From Glandiceps talaboti (lineage: Eukaryota; Hemichordata; Enteropneusta; Spengelidae), in contig NC_135561.1 of assembly GCF_964340395.1 (NCBI RefSeq), positions 1,405,001-1,467,500 on the forward strand: a DNA stretch of 62,500 nt, read 5' to 3'. Below, in pieces: positions 45,501-60,500 of the stretch (positions are counted from its first letter, which is position 1; each line of letters opens with the position of its first letter). The translations under genes were made by a program, and so were the position numbers. The notes below the pieces were generated by a model. It did not search any database. It was not told where the DNA came from and worked only from the letters and a program-made list of their open reading frames with translations.

Positions 45501-48500
45501 TTTCGCTTAGAGAAGTGTTTATCAACTTGAAGGTGGAATAACTTTTTTCTGTCTCGTAAAGTTTGGTAGAAATTAATCATCTTCAGACACATTCGCAATG
45601 AGGAATTTTAATACAGTGTAATTAATAACATGAATTGTATGAAATTTGGGGTTTGAACATATTTTATCTAATTTTGAAATAATATTTTCTAAGAGAAGGT
45701 CACAACAACGTTTTATGATTAATAGCCGAGAACCACACCAATTCCAAGACACTTCACGTATTTCCTAACCTGGAACCCTGTCAATTCCAAGAAACTTGAC
45801 GTCTTTCCGAACTTTTTTTTTTACAACATAGTGTAACTGTAAATTGAAGGGAAGGGTTATTTGTTATCGAGAATTTTCGATAAAAGTTGATATATAAGTG
45901 ATACAGTATTTACCAACAAAGGGAAAAAAGACCTAAAAAGTTATAATAATTGACTTTATGAACTGTACTTATAATTAACATCATGCATGTTTCTCTGTCA
46001 TTAAATTCAACACTGCCTTGATAAAAGTGATTTTGCGCACCAAAAGGACACACCTTCCATACAATAACAATGTAAGCCAATAACAAAATCAATAATCAAC
46101 GTTAAACCCTACCCCATCCTAACCTTAATATCCCAGTTTCCGTCACAAAAATATATTGGCAAAAAGCAAGCAAAAGATTATATATTGGGCCATGTTTTGT
46201 TCGGCGGTCTTGCTATTTTCTCACACTTCCTTTTCAATAGTAAAGATGTTTAATCAACTATAGTCTCACATAACCAAACTCCAAGATGTCCTCTAAATCT
46301 TAAGGCTAGCGTACGCCACACTTAACCTTATCAAAACACAGGGACACCAACACTAATTCCCGCCTGATCAGTCACACTGAGGATAAAAAAATCAAAGTTA
46401 TTTATATCGAACGAGGAGATTTACGAAGTGAGCGAATTCATTGAATACTTTCACGAATTAAAGTAACCAAGACAAGACATTAAGTGTGGATGAAGTATAA
46501 CATTACGAGTTATCAAAAATAAACACTTTTACTTGCTGACATTGAGTGTGATGAGTCAACACGTCTCTCTGCATGAGACTGTGTAAGAAATATTGCTATT
46601 ACTGTTAGCATGATTAGAGAGAGTCCTACCATGGAATGCCACGCAATGACATTTGAGCTGAGCTGATTGTGAGCTCGTTTGGCCTTACAATTGAATTAAT
46701 TATACACAATAAAATGTAAAATAAATAGAAGTCAGAGATCAACATTGAAACTATTCATTCTACTTAAAGTTGTCAGTATGGGTTTGACAAGACGTAGGTA
46801 TGTTGCTAAACTAAGTTACTGTGACACGTAAGAAGCAACCGGTCTATTTTAATCATTTTTTCAAGCTTACGTCACCTTTGAACCAAAATATTAGTACAAA
46901 ATATTTGTATAGAATTATTTCTCCGATTGTGCTCTAAAATAAAGTATAGGTTTTTTAATTTTTTTTTGAAATAGAGATTTTCGACGATCATAAACATTTT
47001 TCAAAGTTGACAATTTTTGCTACTTTTTAGCCAAGATTATCAAAAAATAATCATTTCATTGGTGTTGAATTACCCAAAAGAATAAAGAATGAAAAGCATG
47101 ATAACAGAAAAGAGGAAAGGAAAATAATGATATAGAGAAGTGTCTTTCCATAAAGAAAAAGGGAGGGGTTGTAAATGAAAATAAAAGTGAATAGCTACAA
47201 TTATTTAATTTATTCAAAATGGAAATGACAGAAGGTTGTGAAAAAATGACTACACAAGAAAAAACTTTGTATGAAATCATCTTGGCGGTCACATAACGTC
47301 GACCAAAATCCGTAAAATGACCAGTGTGACAATGGACCGTAAGTTTGTTCATTACTTAATTTGACTTTAGAATCCGTCAGAGTCTAGCGTTGTGAGTGAC
47401 ACTAATTCTGATATATCGTCCTATTACGTTATGCAACACCCATATGATGGCATTTCTCATGACGTCATGTTTTGCATAACGTATTGACTATTCATATGAT
47501 AAATTATGCGTTTAATTTAGCATCATCGTCAAATCATAACCTACAAACATCAAAACAAGAAATAGATACATCATTTCTAAATGTAGTAATATATGAGATG
47601 CAATGGTGGAAAACATCACCCGACTCATGTAGTAATTGAAATGACATGTTTTCTTAAATAAAAGCATCTGTTTCCCTCATTAAATATCTAACATAGAGTC
47701 ACTCTTTATTATGATTTATACGCATAACGTTCTTATGTCCTTACACTTTCTCCGCCAAAAGACTGCAGCTTGTCTCTCGAGATCAAATGGCTGACCTGTG
47801 GTTTGCCTGCATGGTAATGGATACGGTTTGCCATAACTAACACCAACTGTTGGCATGTATATAGTTACGTGGTAGTTAATCCTCTGCAAAAACAATCAGT
47901 GGGTCCTCAGGTCAAACCAGCGAACGGCTTATTTGAGTTACATCTACGCGGACTAGTACTTCCGTAGAAAATCCATCACCGTCGCGCTATTGTCAGTGAT
48001 CCGAAGCTCTCTAATCTTATCAGATTTATAAGTCGGTACTGTTCGTACTTTGTAACACTATCTATTTTCTTGTCAAATCAGTCAACCAAACGACGTTGGT
48101 GAAGTGTATCCTTCAAATATAATCACCACGGTTCTCGCTGATCGCTGAGACGCATGTTAGCTAAAATCTTGGCAAACTTCCTGACTCAGAATATAATAAT
48201 ATTATCATAACAGCAGTGTAATTTGGGCAAGATGAATTCATACCTCTATCAACTTTTCGTATTTATTTAATTTGGTCATAACTTCCATAACAGTTGTCTG
48301 TAAGGCAAAGTTAAATGTCAACCATTTCAAGTAAATAACACCAACCAAAAAACAGACTAACATTGACAACATATACCACAGACAAATTACAGACAGACTG
48401 GAAACAATAACAATATTAGCTGAAGACACACATCCACTTAGGCCAGAACTTCAAGACAGCCGACGTATAGATAGAAGCGGCAGACTCAGACTACCACGCA

Positions 48501-51500
48501 CCAGAACAACACGCTATAAGCAATCATTCATTCCAGCAGCAATTAAATTACACAACCAACAGACAGACAGACAGACCTCGACTCTAGCCCTACATTCTCA
48601 TATGTCTAGCTGTGGCCACTCTTTTTTACCGCCTATACTCTTTTCGAGTTATCGTCGTTCTTTTATCCTGGTTATGTACATGTTTTGATTGTGAAAGTCT
48701 TGTTTTTATCTACTCGTTTAAATTGTTTTTGTTTTTATGGCAGACACTATAATTTCCTGACAATGATCAATACAGTTGTATTGTATTGTATTGTATTGTA
48801 TTGTATTGTATTGTATTGTATTGTATTGTATTGTATTGCATTGCATTGCATTGCATTGTATTGTATTGTATTGTATTGTATTGCATTGTATTGTATTGTA
48901 TTGTATTGTACTGTATTGTATTGTATTGTATTGCAACCCACCGAAGGAGAAACACTGCCATAGTCCGTGTATGTTTTCCACTTTTTCTCCCAAATTATTA
49001 TCCAGTGTCCATCCGATTGTTTGAATTATGACCACTTTTACTTCCCCTTTCTTTTCTTTTCCAAACAAATCAGTCATATGGCCATAACATGATGTACAGC
49101 TCACTTCATCACTGGCCCACTTCCCTTACTTGCATCTTATCTACAAGTCAACCATTTACTGAACGAGCATCTCAATCTAGTGTTTCCATCAACAACAAAA
49201 AAACTATTCCAAAATTCACTTCCTATTATCATACTAATATCCTTAAAACAAAGAATATTTACATATACTATTTCTACTTGTTTCTCTGATGTATCGTATA
49301 TAGTCCTGAGTTTATAGTTATGATATTTAACACACACGCTCAGACAACTGTTAATACAAAAGAAACAATTACATAGGTGCCGTGCACAGTAGGGATGTAG
49401 GAGTAGTCAGGTTGAAATGTTGATTATCAGTTAGAAAATAAACAATTGCAGCCATTAGAATCAGCAAGTCCATTTGTAATGTTTTCATTAGAAGCCTGTT
49501 TTACTGACTGTAAAAGAATAGCAATGCTTATCAGTGTTCAATGTGATTGGGCAAAGGATCGTGCTGTGTGTTATTGTTAGTTTAGAGTTATGTATTTTTT
49601 TTGTCAAACACGTAATGTCCCATGAGTGAAACACCAAGCCTACACCATTTTGGCTGTAATTTTAAGGAAATTACGACATTGACCAACCTTTTTTCACCAA
49701 CTTTACAGATAATTGTGTCATTAACACTGTCATATCCTGTAATCAAACTGCAAATTTTCCGAAACCTTTCATTGTTTTTCCTACATAAGAACTCTTGTCT
49801 ATCTCCTTCCTCTTACCGTGTCACAATAATTGGTCTGGGAGGATAGTCTTACAGTTTCATTGAAAATTGTTCAATACATTATAAGAAAGAGGAAATGATA
49901 TTTTTGGGGAGACTGCAGACTTCCTTATGTTTTCACGAGAAACGTTTAGGCCTACATGAAAACGAACACATTGGTGCTCATTAAATATAAAGCTAAATAG
50001 CTTCTAAAATTTAACTGTCAAATGTGTACTCATCCCTCGACCTGGACATGAAAGGCACTGTCAACTCTTTCAGTCAATAATTAACTTACTTTAAGAAAAA
50101 ATGATAAGCGTTTGTTTTTTGAAAACAAAACATTTCTGAAATATGCCATTGTTCATTTTACTTTTTTAATCATTCCCTCTACGCAAATATAAGCTGGACT
50201 TTTTTCTCTTTGATCATTAACCCATAATCATAATCCTATAATCAGGAAGTTACTTGTCACTTTTGGGTTTTGTCAGATAGATGAAATGAAAACGAAAAAG
50301 TTCCTGACATCAGCATAGGGGTCAGCTGGTTTGTTACAAACGTACTGTCAACGTACACGACAATAAAAACACACACTAAATCAGCACTGAGTGAAAGGGC
50401 AAGCAGCAGGCGACTGTAGTTTAGTTAGCAACATTTTACAAACTATTTCCTATTTAGGCCTAAAATAATTATTTGGTTCCGGTTACCCGACTCAATCTAG
50501 TTTTCACGCCGACACTAATTTATTTTTACGTTTTCGATAAAAAAAAAAATAAAATCGTGAAAACTGTGAAGTCTCGCAGCAAGAAATAGTAGATGCGGAA
50601 ACTGACATAAACTTAAAATGACAATATAAAACTGTTCTTCCAATCTGTAATGGTCTGATGAGAAGAAACCAATAACACATATACCGTATGGAAAACAACG
50701 GAAAACATAACTACCTGAACTAGACACTCACATTATGAAATATGTATTTCTACCTATCCCGTAATCGGAACCACACATTTTTTTTGTGAGGCCTTGCTTA
50801 CAATACTGGATCTTGAGTTTCTTTTTAAAAATAAAATGGCTAATTACTTCAGTGTAGTGTTGTAAATTTCAATTCTGTTTAGCTTAAGGTTAAATGAGAA
50901 CGAAATGTATGTCCGTAGTTAAGACACACACACTGTGAAAATATTAATTCCATGCAAATCCATGACATGCTTATAATTAGAGTATCGTTGCCTTAGGATA
51001 AACAACACGGGCCCTCTACGACAACTGTATAATAACGTTCAACAAGGCAACGGTAAAACAATAAAAGTTTGCGGCAAAGGTAAAAGCCAGACCACGTTAT
51101 GGCAACTGTAAAGTAACCAGGCCTCTTTATGGCATAGGTAAAACAACCAGGCCACTTTACGGCATAGGTAAAACAACCAGGCCACTTTGTCGCAAAGGTG
51201 AAAACAACCAGGCCACTTTACGGCATAGGTAAAACTACCAGGCCACTTTATACAACTGCAGAAAAACCAGGTCTCATTTAGGCAAGGGCAAAATACGCTC
51301 CCCGCCATGTGTATGTATCTTTAATATCCAAATATACCAGCCTGAGAGTTGTTCTACTGCCAAGAGTGGAATAGTTTCTTGAATGCAAAACTGCCAACAT
51401 TCATATCGGTACTACTATCGTATATTGTTTGTAAAGTAAATGCATACTGTGATACCTACTTACTATTACTTACCCATGGACTGAATCATGTTTACTTATG

Positions 51501-54500
51501 ATTTGTTTCCGTAAGATTATACATTTTGATTTTTATGAAAACTATCATTTTTCTTATGATACATTCCTAAAACCCGTGTTGTCGCTTGATCATTCATCCG
51601 GGCCGGTCATTCACCCGACATCCTGTAACACCTCGTTGTGGAATGTACGTGTATATAATATTTTTCACGTCAAGTGATATTTTCATCCCATAACTTCTTC
51701 AAAACTTCTGAAAACAGTGTCGAAGACAAAATTGCTTGAAATCGGGGCGAATACACAAAGTTAAAAAAAAGATAGGTACTGAGTAAAGTACGCACATGCG
51801 CAATGATGTGACGTGTACTTTTTGGGGGTACGCACATGTGAGACTCAATCAGGCAACAAAGCAGCACCTGGCTCTCATTTGTTAGCTTTATTTTAAATGA
51901 TTTATGAGAATGTTATGATTACAAATTCACCAATTTGTTCAGATTATGTGCTTTACGTGATGTTCCGGCGACGCTTATAAATTGGAAACGATTCGACCAC
52001 TAGACTCTCTTCTCCAAAATGTAGCGAACATCAATATTGGGCGTTGTTCACAGATTTACAAGTTTTCTTGATTAACTTAGTTTGAACCGATAAAAAAAAT
52101 GGACTTACAGTATAGAGCAAACGTGTAACAGAATATTCTGTAGGTTATCAACACAACACATATCGCATATACCTCCTTTGTTAGATTGAGACAAAATACT
52201 CACGATTACTTACAATTCAGATACAGTATTTATTATACGCCACTAAATGAGTGAATTATTACACCAACATATGACGCTATGAATCATTGATAAAAAATTA
52301 TGACGTCACTGATTCATGTATAACACAATCATTACGTTATTGAATCATGTACAACAAAACATGACGTCATTGCATCATTGATAACACAAATATGACGTCA
52401 TTTAATCACTGATAACACAAATATGACGTCATTGAATCATTGATAACACAAATATGACGTCATTAAATCACTGATATAAAAAGCTTACGTTATTCAATCA
52501 TTGATAACAAGAATATGACGTCATTGACACCCGGAATATTACGTCATTATACCGAAAAATACGTCATTGAATATAGTTTACTAAATGAAATACTTTTAAT
52601 ATTGTATCATTTTTACTAGAAAGTTACTTTTTTGAATAAATCATTACTTATGGCATATGTCATTGAATGAATAATATGACATTACGTCATTGAATCAGGT
52701 TTACAAAAATATGACGTCATTGAATTAATTATACCGAACAATTTCGTCACTGAATCACGATAGCACATATTTCTGATTGACAGTCAGTCAGTCAATAATT
52801 TATTTTGTTTACGTCATGTTGTACTCATATTTCTGGCAGACAGTTTAACTAACTATTAGTTGTCATCAGTATATACAGCAATATTGTTGACTTTCCTTGG
52901 AAACTTATCTTGAAATCGTAAAGTTCTTAATGTACGAGTTCTTAATGTACGGGCATCATATGATATCATCAATAAATGCAAACACAGAAGACAAAGACAG
53001 GCGGACAAGTAAAATTACGCATATATTAAATCAATTATTCATTTCTAATTAAATCCAGCTGTTGAGGCAGTGCTGTTCCAAAAGTACACCACATGCACTA
53101 TCTAGTTAGTGTGTGTGTATCTATTACTCTCTCATATCTTTGAGATCAGTCGTCTTTTTAATAGCGATATGTATCTGAACACAAATCACAATATTAATAA
53201 GTTATTAAACATGATATGGTAATACTACGCCCCTGAGAATGTGGCATGAATAGTCAACATTCAGATTTATGACCTGTGGGCTGTTGATTCTCGATCAAGA
53301 TAATTAAGTGGTTTGGCGCCAAATAGTATAAGTGTTAGTCAATGTGAAGGAGGAGGTATGGGTTTTTCTCACGTCTCAGTTCATCTTTTACCGATCACTT
53401 TTCTCGTCAAACTTACTTAGTTTTGTTTTGATTCAACTTTTTTTTAGCACATCGAATGTTTATTTTGGTCTAGAATTTTAATAGTCTAGTTTACGTAGGA
53501 CTGAAATATATAGATGCTTAGGACAATGTAGGTTAAAAAACTAAATTCCTTTAGTTAAGTCTCACCCCCCCCCCCGCCTTCTAACTAAATTGGCCAACAT
53601 TGTAAATGTTTCAGACATCACATTCAAATCAATATGTAGTAGTATGTAATGCTATGAATACAAAGCCAGTATGTAGTAGTAGTATGTAATGTGATGAATA
53701 CAAAGCCAGTATGTAGTAGTATGTAGTGCTATGAATACAAAACCAGTATGTAGTAGTATGTAGTACTATGAATACAAAGCCAGTATGTAGTGAGGAACAA
53801 ATAGTTCTTTTGTTGACACTTTAGTTTACTTTAAATTCTTCCATTTCTCATTCCCCCGGAAATATTTGTATTTAGGGTACAAAAGATATTCATTAAAAGA
53901 AACATCGTTTGTGTAGGATGACAACTAAAATGGCGATTTTGTCGAATATACGTTTTCTTGATTGTAATTAGGAGGTAACTTTATTCCTCCGCCCCGGACT
54001 AAATGACTGTCTTTTGCATATGAGCTATTTTGCAGTTCAGACCTAAACACAACAATATATAGCGTAGTACATGTCGTTTTGATGGTGCATGACGTTCTTA
54101 AGTCGGCGATCTGTTATTTGCACAGAATAAATTGAACCTTAGATGATATTCAAGTGTGATCAAACTCCAACGGAGTAAAATGGGGTTTGGATGACCTGGG
54201 TGGGGGTGGGGTGGATGACCCGGTTGGGATGGGGGCTTGTAATTCATTTTATTTCACCAAAAAGGATGACAGAACTTAGACTGGGAAAGTGTACATGACA
54301 AAAATATAATTTAGTATTGCATGGTCACCCTCCCTGGTGAGGGCCATGGAAATAGTTCAGTGGAACTAGTCTTACTCCAAAACTGGTCTTAATCTTGTGT
54401 TAAATAGAACATGAAGACATCTTACCAAATCAACTTCAAATTCGTAGTTTTATTAACATTGATTGTAAAAGTGTAGTTATGTGTTGTGAACACATACATT

Positions 54501-57500
54501 GTAGTTCTAGTGTAATTCAAACTCATAAAACACATTCACCGTCAAATGAGGTGGTCTCTGACCTTATTTATGGGGGGTCAAATTCAAGTCTAATTTTGTA
54601 TATAAAGTGTGTCACACGACTCGCATACACGTGTCAAACAATGTCTTCTTAAGGTTGTATATACATCTCGGAAATGGAAATCTTAAACTTTTACTGTTCA
54701 AGAAAATTCAATCCCATTCAAATTAAGAAATAAGATTCTATAATCCACAATTGCCACCTAATCACGTGACTATGCTAACTCTACAGGAAAATAACAGGTT
54801 ATCGATTGACATGAAAACAAGATGGTGAACCCAAAATTGCTTTGTATTATTTCAGGGGCACCCTTTACATGCTGATTTTATAAGCTTTTTACACAAGTAA
54901 AATATTTAAATACACCTCAATTAAAGTATTTTAGTATACTAGACTTTCAATGTTGATGCATGTCTTCAATGACGTTATAATTGTTTCCTGGTATTATAAG
55001 AACAGATGACTGTAAAATAGGGATTCTCTCGGTATTTTATATGTATAATTAATGACGTCATTGGATCATTTATCTCTTGTATCGCAATATGCTGTTACTG
55101 TTTATACCAGTAACTAAATACAGAGTCCTGCACATTGTAAGTGATGTTTGTAATATACAGCCAAAATCCCACCCCAAGATGTATAAACTTAGTTTGTGTC
55201 CCTTTAATATACAGCCAAAATCACACCCCAAGATGTATAAACTTAGCTTGTGTCCCTTTAATATACAGCCAAAATCACACCCCAAGATGTATAAACTTAG
55301 CTTGTGTCCCTTTAATATACAGCCAAAATCACACCCCAAGATGTATAAACTTAGCTTGTGTCCCTTTAATATACAGCCAAAATCACACCCCAAGATGTAT
55401 AAACTCAGCTTGTGTCCCTTTAATATACAGCCAAAATCACACCCCAAGATGTATAAACTTAGCTTGTGTCGCTTTAATATACAGCCAAAATCACACCCCA
55501 AGATGTATAAACTTAGCTTGTGTCCCTTTAATATACAGCCAAAATCACACCCCAAGATGTATAAACTTAGCTTGTGTCTCTTTAATATACAGCCAAAATC
55601 ACACCCCAAGATGTATAAACTTAGCTTGTGTCCCTTTAATATACAGCCAAAATCACACCCCAAGATGTATAAACTTAGCTTGTGTCCCTTTAATATACAG
55701 CCAAAATCACACCACAAGATGTATAAACTTAGCTTGTGTCCCTTTAATATACAGCCAAAATCACACCCCAAGATGTATAAACTTAGCTTGTGTCCCTTTA
55801 ATATACAGCCAAAATCCCACCCCAAGATGTATAAACTTAGCTTGTGTCCCTTTAATATACAGCCAAAATCACACCCCAAGATGTATACACTTAGCTTGTG
55901 TCCCTTTAATATAGAGCCAAAATCACACCCCAAGATGTTATAAACTCAGCTTGTGTCCCTTTAATATACAGCCAAAATCACACCCCAAGATGTATAAACT
56001 TAGCTTGTGTCCCTTTAATATACAGCCAAAATCACACCCCAAGATGTATAAACTTAGCTTGTGTCCCTTTAATATACAGCCAAAATCACACCCCAAGATG
56101 TATAAACTTAGCTTGTGTCCCTTTAATATACAGCCAAAATCACACCCCAAGATGTATAAACTTAGCTTGTGTCCCTTTAATATACAGCCAAAATCACACC
56201 CCAAGATGTATAAACTTAGCTTGTGTCCCCTTAATATACAGCCAAAATCACACCCAAGATGTATAAACTTAGCTTGTGTCCCTTTAATATACAGCCAAAA
56301 TCACACCCCAAGATGTATAAACTTAGCTTGTGTCCCTTTAATATACAGCCAAAATCACACCCCGAGATGTATAAACTTAGCTTGTGTCCCTTTAATATAC
56401 AGCCAAAATCACACCCAAGATGTATAAACTTAGCTTGTGTCCCTTTAATATACAGCCAAAATCACACCCCAAGATGTATAAACTTAGCTTGTGTCCCCTT
56501 AATATACAGCCAAAATCACACCCAAGATGTATAAACTTAGCTTGTGTCCCTTTAATATACAGCCAAAATCACACCCCAAGATGTATAAACTTAGCTTGTG
56601 TCCCTTTAATATACAGCCAAAATCACACCCCAAGATGTATAAACTTAGCTTGTGTCCCTTTAATATACAGCCAAAATCACACCCCAAGATGTATAAACTT
56701 AGCTTGTGTCCCTTTAATATACAGCCAAAATCACACCCCAAGATGTATAAACTTAGCTTGTGTCCCCTTAATATACAGCCAAAATCACACCCAAGATGTA
56801 TAAACTTAGCTTGTGTCCCTTTAATATACAGCCAAAATCACACCCCAAGATGTATAAACTTAGCTTGTGTCCCTTTAATATACAGCCAAAATCACACCCC
56901 AAGATGTTATAAACTCAGCTTGTGTCCCTTTAATATACAGCCAAAATCACACCCCAAGATGTATAAACTTAGCTTGTGTCGCTTTAATATACAGCCAAAA
57001 TCACACCCCAAGATGTATAAACTTAGCTTGTGTCCCTTTGATATACAGCCAAAATCACACCCCAAGATGTATAAACTTAGTTTGTGTCCCTTTAATATAC
57101 AGCCAAAATCACACCCCAAGATGTATAAACTTAGCTTGTGTCCCTTTAATATACAGCCAAAATCACACCCCAAGATGTATAAACTCAGCTTGTGTCCCTT
57201 TAATATACAGCCAAAATCACACCCCAAGATGTATAAACTTAGCTTGTGTCCCTTTAATATACAGCCAAAATCACACCCCGAAAAATATAAATTCAGCTTA
57301 TATACCTTAAATTAAGCGATATAATGTCATAAAATAGTTGCTCATGTAGTACCGCCTTAAAACATAAATTTGAAGTTCGTGTTCAAGTTCATACTAAATT
57401 TTCGAAGAGTACTAACTTGACACATCCACAGCCATTAACAACCATGACACGTACATGACTAATAATTGTTTCAAAAATTAAATATATGTAAATAAGGAAA

Positions 57501-60500
57501 ATTATTAATTTTTGAAAAGCTGCTGGATGAAACTGATTCAACCTCTGATCAACTTCGACTTTAAGTCTATTTTGTTTTCAAAAACGTTAATTTTTCAAAT
57601 ATCACAGGACGAAGAAAAGATATATAAATTCCATTAAACTACATGTATCTTGATTAATGATATCAGGGGTCAATTTTCTGAGTGTAGCTATTTGACCTTA
57701 GCTTTTTGTTTTACCTCTCATCTCTTATCAAGAAGACATGAACGTCAGTATGCATAATACTATCTGACTGCACGATCATGACTTGTAGCATGTGCTCGGC
57801 CATCCACGCACGACTGCCAATGTGTACGACGACTGCTACCAGGCTTAGACCATTGCAAGTACAATATCATCGAATGAAGATGAGACTGGTGATGACTACA
57901 CTTTCAAATAGAGCATGACAAGCCAAGGTCATACATATTACCTTCCATCTAAACATTCACATCAAGTTTTCATACCTCCACTGATCTAGCCTAATAAAAT
58001 AATATACTAGTATACAGGTAACTGGTGATACAGCAATAGGTTTAGATTATGGTTTGTTTATTTGTTTGTTTGTCACTCTCAGGTATGTAATTCTAGATAA
58101 AATGTTAATATTATTTTAGTGGCACCACCACCGATGTCAACAACTGAAAAACAACAGGGAGGGAAAAATATACCAGGGACAAAAGGGGACGTTGGAAAAC
58201 CTGAACCAACGAAGGATTACGGAAAACCCACGTTAGCACCGCCAGTAAAACCATCTAGTGCTCAGAACGAGAGTGTTTCTGTAACTACCAGTACTGAGGA
58301 GAGTGATGGCAGTCGTGCGTCAAGACCAACACCTTACTCTGTAGCACCACTGTACAGCAAAAAGACTCAGCCACCCAAAGTACTCTCAACACGTCCGGCT
58401 CCATCAGAACACAAGGCCACTCCTGCCCCGCCAAGTTCAGCTGGACCAGAACACACAACTACGTCACTTCAAACATTTTCTACGGCGCATTCTACCACAC
58501 GTCTACCGACAACTCCTTATGGACCAAGTGGAGGACTCCAAACAAAGTCACATCCCACGACAACACACATTATGACATCATCAACAACACACAAAGCCAC
58601 AACAACTTCTGTGTTCACTAGAGAGTCCCTAAGCGACGGTTACTCATCCACTGTATCTGGTGAGGGTTTTATTTATATATTACAACAATATATAATTTTG
58701 ATTCTCCAATTGAACCAAGATTTTATCACGTTTGGTTGCCTTTGTATAATTATGGACGTGAGGAACGTTCTTCCAAAACATTACTGTTGCAAATAATCCG
58801 TTATTTTAGTAAAAGGCCAATAAATGAGCAACTAGGATTGTCCAGAATTGCTAGAGTTTAGACCTTTCGTCCGTCAGTCCCTTGGAGTGTCCACAGTCGT
58901 TTCGCCAACACCCATGCGCAATTTGAATTCAACCTATTAACCTGATAAAACGACACTCTACGTGTGTGAGTAATTTTATGATATGATCGAATTTATTTAA
59001 TTAATTAATTAATTGATTTTTTGATTTATATAGCCAAGCAGTTGTCTGTTTTATGAAAAAATTCCACAGATATCTCATCAAGTTAAATTAGAATTTAAAT
59101 AGTATAAATTTCGGTGTTTACTGCCATACATTGGGTCATATCTATCTCTGTATAATGTACTTTTGAAACATAATATTAACTTGTCAAAATATTTATATCA
59201 TTTTTCATCGTTTAAAAGAATAATACAACAGACTGTTACTGAAAACAGTTAAATCCTGATTAGCTGAGTTACATTACACTGTGTACACTGACTTGATGTC
59301 CATATGTAAACATTATGAATTAACATCCATACTTTTTAATAGTCTTTTAACAAATTGTTTAGTTTTGTGATGCTGACAGAGTTCGAGAACTTGGTGATCA
59401 CGTCACGTATCACCAACTGTGACAACATTTATACAAGATTGGAAAGGTGGTGGGAAGGTGGTGGTAAGGGAGATGGGAAGGTGGTGGTAAGGGGGTGGTA
59501 AGGGAGATGGGAAGCTGGTGGGAAGGGAGATGTGAAGGTGGTTGGAAGGTGGTGAAAAGGGAGATGGGAAGGTGGTGGGAAGGGAGATGGGAAGGTGGTT
59601 GGAAGGTGGTAAGAAGGGAGATGGGAAGGTGGTGGGAAGTGAGATGGGAAGGTGGTTGGAAGGGAGATGGGAAGGTGGTTGGAAGGGAGATGGGAAGGTC
59701 GAGGGAATGGGATTCAGAAGTAAATCTAATATTATGATATAACTTTTGATTTTCAACATCTTTAGTAACTATGCAACAGACGTCGACGTTTCGGGGAAAT
59801 AAAATGTTCACTTTTCGGTCGAGAGTCACTTCACTCTAGTGTCGAAACGATTAATGTGGAACTGATGGTGGTGATCAGAAACACAAACACACACACGCAT
59901 ACACGTAGATAGAGTCACGGAACACATTCATACATTCATTCATCCATCCATCCATCCATCCACCCATCTATACATCCATCCATCCATACACACACACACA
60001 TACATACATACATACATAAATACATACATACATACATACATACATACATACATACAGACAGACAGACAGACAGATAGACAGACAGACAGACAGACATACA
60101 TACATACATACATACATACATACATACATACATACATACATACATACATACATACATACATACATACATACATACATACATACATACATACATACAAACA
60201 GCGTTGTTCTGACATTTCTGTACATAATAGGCTGTACAGTTAACAAATAATTCTGAAGTTTAATGCATATTCTAAGTTGAAACAAATTCAATTTAGTTGC
60301 AGATACCAGTATGATATTGCGAGACACTAAACCAGCCAGTGGAGAAATAACCTCATCACCAACTACACCAACCAGTAGAGAAATAACGTCACCATCAACT
60401 ACACCATCCACTACAACAGTACACCTTGAAACAAGCACACTGATACTATCAGCACCCGCATGCGGAGAGACCTACCACTTATCAGCAGGCGAACAAATTG

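Noticed and set aside
55070-57315. 288-codon frames on both strands with 18-residue repeats
   Set aside because: 54 is a multiple of three, so both strands stay open. One-base deletions in several units shift the frame, and there is no start context or homology.
59403-59829. Pro/Ser-rich minus-strand frames of 118-139 codons
   Set aside because: They are translations of the purine-rich minisatellite read from the opposite strand.
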